DNA from: Macrophomina tecta
Lineage: Eukaryota; Ascomycota; Dothideomycetes; Botryosphaeriales; Botryosphaeriaceae
Direction: 5' to 3'
Assembly: GCA_024180945.1 (NCBI GenBank)
Contig: JAKSGN010000043.1
Location: 2,170,001-2,234,000, forward strand
DNA: 64,000 bases
This document shows, one piece after another, positions 56,840 through 64,000 of this stretch (position 1 is the stretch's first letter; the number at the start of each line of letters is the position of its first letter). The notes beneath the pieces are model-generated. The model was not told where the DNA came from. It did no database searches and saw nothing but the letters and a program-made list of their open reading frames with translations. The position numbers and the translations under genes were made by a program.

Positions 56840-59099
56840 ATTGGGGAATCCAAGTAACTATATTAATTTTCCATTACGTGATGGTTGCTATGTGAGAAAA
56901 ATCACGCTGCTTCAAGGGGAGTGAAGTGGAAGGAAAAGGGAAGCCCTATCGCTATCTAGATATCCCTGAGTCCAACAACAGCATAACCGCGTTGGTGGAT
57001 AACAGTAGGGGTTAGTTCGGGAATAGCAAGAAAAGTATTATAATCTGGCTTTCAGAAGTCGCATTTTTCATCTTTTCTCTTCACATGGATCGTTTCAACG
57101 AGTGTTTCTCACGCAAAACGGGAAACGGAAAGACCGTGAAGGCTTTGAGTATATGGGCTGATACAAAGGAGAGGAATTTCAATTTTACAGCAAAAAATCT
57201 TTCTAACACATGATACGGTATTTAGGAAAGGACGGGCCCGCAGGGTGGGCAGACCAAAAGATAACACTCCATTTCCTTGAGATAGAACCAGAGCATCCAT
57301 CGGTTCAGCACTGTCTGCTGGTCCTTGATAACAAATAAGTTTACAGTGGACTCGCTCTTGATTTTGGGCACATGAATAATCTCAGAAACCACTGTACCAT
57401 GATTCGTGTGGCATCCGGGAAGCAGCATCGTGGATCAGAGGTCGCAGCCGATCTGTGGACTCTTTGAGCCACTCTGCTGGCTGTGCCCGCCGCGTAGCCT
57501 AATTGATGGAGCAGATGCATGTAACACTTATTTTACAATAATTGAAGCGGTTTTTGTGGGAAGAGATTGTTTGGCATTAGGCCAAAAATGTATTGCGTTG
57601 TTGATGTGTCGTATAGACTTGGTGCCCACCATTCGTTGGTGTTGTCCCTGCTGTATCGATTCCATTGATCATTCTCAATATATTCTCTTCCTTCTCAGAA
57701 CTACATTCTCAGGTGGCTTTGCGTCGTTATATCAGTAGCTAGGAAGTTTGGAAAAGCTGCGCCGTACATCCTTTGCATCCTCAAGGGCTTCGGATATACC
57801 AAGCCCAACGGCGACAGACTAGCCCTAATCGATAACTCTGGCCACAAGTATGCTGTTTCAAAAAAAGCGAAGAATTGATTGGGGCGCCATTTCAGATGTA
57901 TAATTTCGTGCGTAGCTAAATCTGAATGCCCTTTACCAAATGGTCTCTATTATTAAAACGCTAGGGATTTCTTCTAATCGCCCCCTTTCATCCAATCTCT
58001 AACCTCGCCGCAGCTGGCTGTAATTAATGCTTCTTTAATCCGCCTAGATATTCTCGCCATCACCTCCCGATCTTGCATAGCCAGATTCTCGGAATAATTC
58101 CATATGCATGCGAAGTTTAGGTAAATATATTCCATGAGATATAACACAGAAATCACAAACAACAAGGAGAGCCAGAGCAATAAATCCAATCCGAAATAGC
58201 CACAAGCTCCACTCTAGCCTCCTCTCTCTGCTAGTAAAGAAGACAAGAAAGAGAAAACAGCAGCATCCCATTCTACAGCATCGTTGTACCCTCAAGAGTT
58301 TGACGTCTCTACTCCTAGGAATTTTTTAATTGTAAGTGAAATAAGGGTGATTCAAGCTGCAATTAGTGCGGCCAACTTGGTTCACTATATTTAAAGCCCT
58401 GTCGATGCCAGGAAGTCGACAAAGGGCTGTTTAAAGTCTCTTTAGCAGTCTCAAGGGGGTTTTCGTATTGTATCCACTCAGATGAACTCTTAGAGACATC
58501 CTTTTTACGGACCCTGAAGGAACCACAAACTGTTCATCGGAGCTATGCAGTGATATTCCCTCAATCTCAATGGTTTCATCATATCCCATTTACCTGCTCC
58601 ACTTTCCTGCGCAGCCATAGCAAAGAGGTCTCCTGTCTACTGGGGCATAAGTATCCGGTAACCTCAAGCCTTTCCTCGATAAGTATATCCTGTCCCGAGT
58701 AATGACTCCAAGCCTCGCATAAGCTTGAGAAGAATGTACTTCACTTGCTTAGTTCTTCTAGGTTTGGACTTATTCCGCTTCCTCGCGAACTCCGTTATGG
58801 CGTTTGTTCATAGTATTATCGTATAATTTACAGGCCGATTGGGCCATGCTCGTATCATTATACAAGTTTGTTCTGTAGGCCACGCAGTTAGGCCACATGG
58901 GAAAGTCCAGTTGATTGAGTATAATAGGCATTTGCACTTACCAAAGTCTTGTCTGTAGTGGAATGTATAGTAAGATGCAATCTCGCATAGCGCAAGCAAC
59001 ATAGAGAATGTAATGCGCAGTGCAGAGATCCTTTCCCCTGAACAATGGTGGAGCGACCGGGTACGTTGGATTGTGAAATGCAAGGGCCAGAAGTGAGCT
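56840..59099. other. A/T-richer intergenic stretch with possible relic fragments
   Basis: No intact gene. Two pieces look protein-like but are closed by stops: reverse-strand TNHGTVVSEIIHVPKIKSES (about 57410-57340) and forward-strand ARKFGKAAPYILCILKGFG (about 57740-57800) continuing to HKYAVSKKAKN. I cannot assign either. The rest shows nothing notable. Confidence 0.4.
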
Positions 59100-61851
59100 T
59101 TAGCGGTAAGGCCCCGCAAAATCGTCATGCGTGCGGGTTTCTCCATTTGCAGGGCGGTAGTCGTAGTAGTGAGCACGTGGTACCGGTCGGTATTCAATGC
59201 CACTACCAAGCCCTTGCCGGTTTGAAACCTCGCTTGCACTGAGATCGTCATATGTGCGTGAAGGCCTCATGCGAGTTGGACTTGACACTGGGACATTCTC
59301 GAGTCCCAGATGAGAGTCCCTGACGAAGCGCTCCGCAGAAAGTGGGCCACCAGACCCCTGGCTGGGGCCTGTACTATCGATTGTGCCAAGAACACGACCT
59401 GGTCCCATGCATTCATCATCAATCCTCCTGCGGAAAGAGTAGACTGGGCGCCCATCTCTTGTGATGGGCTCCGCAGCCATGAAATCGCCGGATCGACGCT
59501 TGGAAGGAATCGGCTGTTCATGGATCTGCTTGTCAGCAATGCGAGAGGTCAGATTCGATTCAGTATTCAGGTGTATGGAAGGGCGAGCATTCGACAAAGT
59601 GCCATCGGTAAGATCCGTATGCTCGCGATGGCCGCATCCGCTGTCAGCGGGACCAATTCGCTCACTTTTCCCGGTCTTAATATGACGCTCAATCTGCTCA
59701 AAGAGCTTGAGGAAGAATGAAAAGGATGGCTTATTTTCCCCTACCGTTCTTGTCCTGGGATCGACAGCCCGTCCCAGTGGGCGTCGATCGTAATACACCT
59801 CTTCAGTTGAATGACGGCTAAGCTGCGTACGTCCATGATGTACGAGAGCTGCGACAGGCTGCTCTCTGACGAGATGAATTTCTCTGGGACCTCGTGCAGG
59901 GCCATCTGCTAAAGCAATGGCAGCGTCCTGCGGTACACGCCGGCTATAATCATCTTCTGGTCCCAGTCTGCGGCGGGCTTGATGTGTGTCATGCTCTTGC
60001 ATCGTTGTCATCTGCATTAAAGAACGCTCTTGATGTGAGATGTACGGATGTGAGTCCACGTTGATAGGCGAGTTGGCCGAGCCAGACTCCTCTTTCTCAA
60101 TAGAAGGTACGACCACATCTTCTGGCCGCGGCTCGCCACGAGGAAGCATGTCATGCTCAGCCCAGTCAATAGCAGGAGATCCATGGCCATCACGTACAGC
60201 AGAGCGGCCACTGGTATAGTGATGAAGAAAACCATTTCCACGAGGGGGATTGGCAGCATACCTAGCAACCCGCGTCGAGCGGAGCTCGCCATATGGAGTA
60301 TTCTCTGGAGGGAAACGGGATCTTGCCTGGTTTTGTGAGAGCTGCTGGTGAGTGGAAGAGTTTTGAATCAGAGGCCCATTTGACGCGCTTGGCGTCTGTT
60401 GCCCTCCAGATCCACGCACCTCGGGATAATGGCGTCCTTCTGCTTCAGGCCGATGCACAAAAGACCGAGCTTCGGAAGGGACAAGGCTGTAGTAAAGGTT
60501 AGAGGCCGCTATTCGACGGACGTGGCGGGAACAGGTCGAACGCACCGAACGTAAGGATCGCAGTTCCTCTCAAGTGGAAGCACTTGTACATAGCCACGGT
60601 GGGCTGCGCTAGAGGATTCTGCTTCTTCTTGGTAAGTCGTGTGATGATGAATAGGCCTACGATGAAGACCGTCATGACCAAAGCGATGCGACGGCAGCGG
60701 TTCAATAAGTGACCTTGGCCTCGTTGCTGTAGACGTTTGAGCGCTAGATGCGGGATGATGGCTCCGGTGGAGATGGGCAACAGGAACATGAGGGCTCGGC
60801 GCATATTCGACGCTTGATTCCGAGTCAGACTCGTCACCATCCTCTTCGCCGCCGTTATCGTCACTGTCATCCAGGACGATAATTTCGCGGAAGTCATCTT
60901 CCATCTCAACAACATCGTCATCCTCACTGGTGTTTTCGCCACGCCATGTGAGGATCTTCTCAATGCAGGGATTCTCGACAGTCTTCCTGGCTTGGATGTA
61001 GCCGACTTCTTTGAGAAGCTTGTCGTAGTCCGTATGCTTGTGCCGTACATGTGCGAGTACAGCCATTTGCACACGTCGCTCCAATGTGAGATTCGTCGCA
61101 TTACCTACCCTTTTGGCGCCCTAGATCCGGGGTCAGTAGTTATCATCTTTACAACGACAGTGGCTCATACTTCTGCGAAGGCGTGCTCCACAATGGCTTC
61201 GAGCGATTCCTCGGGCATCCTCGGGAAGAGATCTCTCATGGCAGCTCTGACTCTGTCCTCTTCACTCAGGTCGACATACGCTTTGAGCCGGCGGCCCAAG
61301 CCTTGAGTGAAGCCTGAACCATTCTTGGACCTCGGACGAGGGCCAGAGATCGTGATGCCGAGCCACTCGGTAGCCAAGTCAACGATCTTGTTGGGAAAGT
61401 AGAAGCCGAGCCTGTTGACATGGAAAGAGATTTTTTCCGGGTCTGCTGTTGCATTGTTCTTAGGCGGCGCCTTGGAGGGTCAACAAAGTGTGTGCGACAA
61501 AAGGCGATATCCTTACAGAAACGGAATAGGCCAACTCGCCGCGCTTACGGCAAAACTCTTTGCATTGGGAAGTGAGCTTCGCGTCGCCAAAACCCACGAA
61601 GGTGTAACCAGGCGGCGGGTTTTGGTCGAAGGTGGCCTAGACATGACAAGATCAGATTGCGCGAGGCGGAGAGAAGCGAGAATGAAAAGACGGACGGATA
61701 GACGTAGTTTCTTCTTCTTCTGCGTGACCGATTCCAGGACAACTTTGTAGCCGTTCTTCTTCTTGCGCTTGTGCGGCAGCTGCTTGGTTGGCGAGGACGA
61801 TGAGACCTCTGCGGGCTGCGCCGAGGTGGCGCGGCTGCGAATTCTTCCCAT
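59100..61851 (-). CDS. DUF2293-domain protein with long disordered C-terminus
   Basis: Five exons (61851-61696, 61636-61517, 61470-61171, 61120-60546, 60486-59100) encode 845 residues. The N-terminus is very basic (KRKKKNGYK and QKKKKLR). Residues about 55-220 form the conserved DUF2293 region: PPPGYTFVGFGDAKLTSQCK, then ISFHVNRLGFYFPNKIVDLA, LFPRMPEESLEAIVEHAFAE, GAKRVG, VLAHVRHKHTDYDKLLKE and KILTWRGE. Everything after about residue 260 is acidic and then arginine/serine/proline-rich and predicted disordered, rich in RP and RR pairs. The domain is widespread in Pezizomycotina but has no assigned biochemical function; the basic N-terminus suggests nuclear location, as inference. The intron 2 acceptor is CCAAG, weaker than usual, but it is the only one keeping the frame. 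The gene is divergent from the LYR-like gene across 387 bases. Confidence 0.8.
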
Positions 61852-62238
61852 GATGGCGATTTTACAGGAGGGCCGGCATGCGGCTGGGCAAGGATGCTGC
61901 TGGGGGTGGTTAGTGAGGCGAGACACGCGACAGAGAGATATTCTGTTCTGCCGACTGCAACTACGCCCGCTCGCTAGCAGGCGGTGAGCGGATGCGCCAG
62001 ACACTCGCAGGCAGCGGCAGCGGTTGAAAAAGGTGCAGTAGTTGGGTTGGCGAAGTGAGACGGAGTTGCGGCGGGCGAACAGCAGCTCAAGTACACATTG
62101 GGTCGCAGCCGCTGAGCACGGGCCATGCGGCCTAATTCCAGCGTAATGCCGCGCGCCTGCGACGCTGGACGGAGGGCCGCATTCCCGCCGTGGCCGCCAA
62201 GGTCCTCAATTGCGATCATTGCAGCTGCGACTGGCGCC
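61852..62238. promoter_or_regulatory. Divergent promoter region (DUF2293 gene / LYR-like gene)
   Basis: 387 bases separate the chosen start codons. An in-frame ATG at 62125 would shorten this and add 38 residues to the forward protein. Confidence 0.45.
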
Positions 62239-62775
62239 ATGCCTCCCGCAGACCTGGAGGTCATACACGCGTACCGACACCTGTACACATGGAGCCTTCG
62301 CGCCGTCCAGTTCTCCAAACCGGCCCGCTTCACCGTGCGCGACCGCTTGCGCCACATCTTCCGCTCAAATGACCGCGCTTCATTCGACCAGCGCCGCATT
62401 GACAACACAATTGAGTTTCTACGCGGCGCAAGCAGAGAGAGGGGCTTAGAGCACCGCATCGTCAAGGGCCTGACGCATGTCTGGTGGCAGGAAAACAAAT
62501 GGAGACAGAGTGATCGCTACCTAAACATCTGGAAATCCAACAGGTGCGCCATCCCTCTGTTCTTCGCCAGCTTGGACATGGACACTGACGTCGGGGCAGA
62601 GACAGGGAAGAGATCAGAATCCTCAGGACAGCCTTTGACCCATTCTACCATAAGATACGGATGCTAAACGAGACCATGGGTATGTGCATTCAATAGCCCG
62701 CTGCACCCCCCGTCCTCAAGGGAACAACCAGGTACTGCGCGGGAATGGCTGTTGTTTGGGCTACCCACTACATAA
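62239..62775 (+). CDS. LYR-like (Complex1_LYR / DUF1763 type) small protein, probably mitochondrial
   Basis: Three exons (62239-62543, 62600-62679, 62732-62775) encode 142 residues. The start region EVIHAYRHLYTWSLRAVQF fits an LYR-like helix in which the usual LYR reads HLYTW. A second helix FTVRDRLRHIFRS with FDQRRIDNTIEFLRGA follows, then LEHRIVKGLTHVWWQE and LRTAFDPFYHKIRML. LYR proteins are small, basic, mostly mitochondrial helper proteins that bind acyl-carrier protein and assist iron-sulfur or respiratory-complex assembly; the specific partner here is unknown. The last intron (GTATGT donor at 62680) is inferred because it gives a clean frame; without it the frame would stop at 62696 after MCIQ. 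The upstream ATG at 62125 would add a serine/alanine-rich extension that could serve as presequence. Its 3' end overlaps the opposite gene by 8 bases. Confidence 0.7.
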
Positions 62776-63852
62776 AATCGTCGAGGAAGTCCTCATCCCT
62801 GTCCTGATTACTGGACTGTGCCACCAAGTCCTCTGAGTGCACGTCGTCGTAAGCATGGTCTCTCTTCCAGGCCAACTCCTTGCGCTCCTTGGCAATACGA
62901 GCCTCTTCCTTCTTCTGCGGGCGATCGTCAGCAAGCTGGGCATATTGAATATACCCAAAAGGGATTGACTTGCCCGTTCCTGTTGTGCTGCGCGGTCCTT
63001 CTTCCGAAGCTCACTCCGCCTGTCCTCCCTCTCCTGGCGCAGGTCAGGGTACTTCTCGACCTTGGTCTTGTTGAGACGGTTGATGATGGGGTTCTCGCGC
63101 TCAACCACGTGAATGCGCTTGACCTTCTTGTTATCCTTGAAGCCGACCTGGCCCACTGCCATGCTGCCGTCCTTTTTCAAGTTGGACCATGGCGTGTAGA
63201 TGACAGTAATGTTGTTCTTCTTGTTGCCTGCGCGACAGCTTCAGTTTGTATCATATTACCGCATAAGTAGCCATATGCGCTTCAGCTCCGGTAAAATAGT
63301 ATGTATGAATAGAAGAATATACCTTCGATTGAATTTGCCTTAGTGAGCTGTGCACAGTCTTTCAACAGCTCTTCGGGAATGTTATCCCAAGTCTCACCGT
63401 CGCGAAGGCGAACGTAGATGTGGGCGCTGGAGAGGTTGTCGACGTGAAACTACCCAAAGATGTCAAGTCGGCGCCTCAGTGTCTTGGGCAAGTAATCATG
63501 CGCCATCAATCATTTCCACGTACCCTGGATCCGTCAGACCGCACTCTCCTCGCAAAGTGAAACAGGGGGCTCGAAAGGGAACAGAGCATAAGAAAAGAGA
63601 AGAGGAGAACAATGCCGCGCCACTCCGGAGGATGGGATATCACCTACCATACATCCTCGTCCCACCCATACTTGATCAGTTCTTCGTCTGTATAATAGAG
63701 CAGCTCAGTTAGTCGTGTCCGGAATCTCAGCAGTCCGCGCCAGGAAGTCACGAGGCTTTTCATGTGGTGAGTGGCGTACTCTCGACCTTGTCTTTGCCGA
63801 CGTAGATAAAGGCCGGCGGCGACACGACGTTGCTCGTGAAGTAGTAGACCAT
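62768..63852 (-). CDS. CCDC25/Jlp2-family NFACT-R (DUF814) protein
   Basis: Six exons (63852-63780, 63687-63648, a single base at 63524, 63449-63323, 63227-62974, 62914-62768) give exactly 213 codons. The N-terminus [20 protein letters not shown] and [19 protein letters not shown] are the NFACT-R signature. [19 protein letters not shown] and [20 protein letters not shown] follow. A charged coiled-coil comes next, and the end [15 protein letters not shown] matches the conserved CCDC25 tail. NFACT-R domains bind RNA and relatives act at the ribosome; human CCDC25 has also been reported as a DNA sensor. The fungal role is not settled. Two splice features are unusual. W38 is completed by a one-base exon flanked by CAG and GTACGT, and intron 5 uses a GCAAGT donor. 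Canonical splicing without these cannot keep the conserved frame. Confidence 0.85.
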
Positions 63853-64000
63853 GTTGGAAAGATTGCGACTATACCTTCGCTTCCGCGTGTGGGTAAAAAG
63901 GCAGAAGGGAACGACTCCGGCTTAAAAGGCCGAGTCGGGCGGGCCGCGAGCGAGCAAGGTGTGGTTAGGTACGGTCACTGCCAGAAATTCTTTAGCGCGG
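63853..64000. promoter_or_regulatory. Upstream region of the CCDC25/Jlp2 gene
   Basis: The last 148 bases of the window hold the leader and proximal promoter. No TATA box is evident. Confidence 0.4.

Noticed and set aside
1..64000. tRNA, rRNA, CRISPR array, transposase or reverse-transcriptase sequences, telomere repeats
   Set aside because: Looked for typical signatures by eye (T-loop GGTTCGA, catalytic motifs, TTAGGG arrays) and found none; a covariance-model scan would be needed to exclude tRNAs firmly.

Overview
The window is nuclear DNA of a filamentous ascomycete (Pezizomycotina), most likely a Sordariomycete. The evidence is gene content and gene structure. It carries Ras, a PP2A catalytic subunit ending in TPDYFL, a Zn2Cys6 regulator, an MFS sugar transporter, a GMF/Aim7 protein, a DUF2293 protein and a CCDC25/Jlp2 protein. 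Introns are short, about 55-125 nt, with GTNNGT donors and YAG acceptors. Genes lie on both strands without operons. For the genes spliced here, the exon sums are exact multiples of three and the proteins run end to end, so most boundaries should be right to the base.

Layout. 0-5.2 kb: a 5'-truncated, frameshifted amino-acid permease remnant, a CorA-like membrane protein, and a kinase-type gene split by an in-frame stop. 6.6-9.5 kb: a large multi-pass membrane RING protein of the Asi1/Asi3 type. 13.2-15.4 kb: an MFS sugar/polyol transporter. 17.4-21.7 kb: housekeeping cluster of GMF (-), a MoCF/molybdopterin-binding-domain protein (+) and Ras (+). 21.7-27.2 kb: a long pyrimidine-rich, gene-poor stretch. 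27.2-30.2 kb: PP2A catalytic subunit (-) and, divergently, a family-3 O-methyltransferase (+). 30.2-38 kb: a degenerate stretch with a broken TAP-type alpha/beta hydrolase, an apparently intact Zn2Cys6 regulator and a broken ankyrin-repeat gene. 38-54 kb: two GC-rich stretches of about 7 kb each without a recognisable gene, flanking one isolated gene for a protein with three CxxC zinc-ribbon-like modules. 53.9-56.8 kb: a RING protein and a RING-less neighbour with a weakly similar C-terminal segment. 59.1-63.9 kb: dense housekeeping cluster of DUF2293 (-), a LYR-like small protein (+) and CCDC25/Jlp2 (-).

The genes do not form one pathway. There is no polyketide or non-ribosomal peptide backbone gene, so the O-methyltransferase, the MFS transporter and the Zn2Cys6 factor should not be read as a metabolite cluster. 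The most unusual directly visible structure is in the last gene. Its reading frame closes only if splicing includes a one-nucleotide exon, or an equivalent twin intron, and also uses a GC-AG intron. Second are the accumulated broken genes in the two accessory-looking stretches (0-5 kb and 30-38 kb). Third is the isolated triple zinc-ribbon protein. No tRNA, rRNA, CRISPR array or transposon coding region was recognised.
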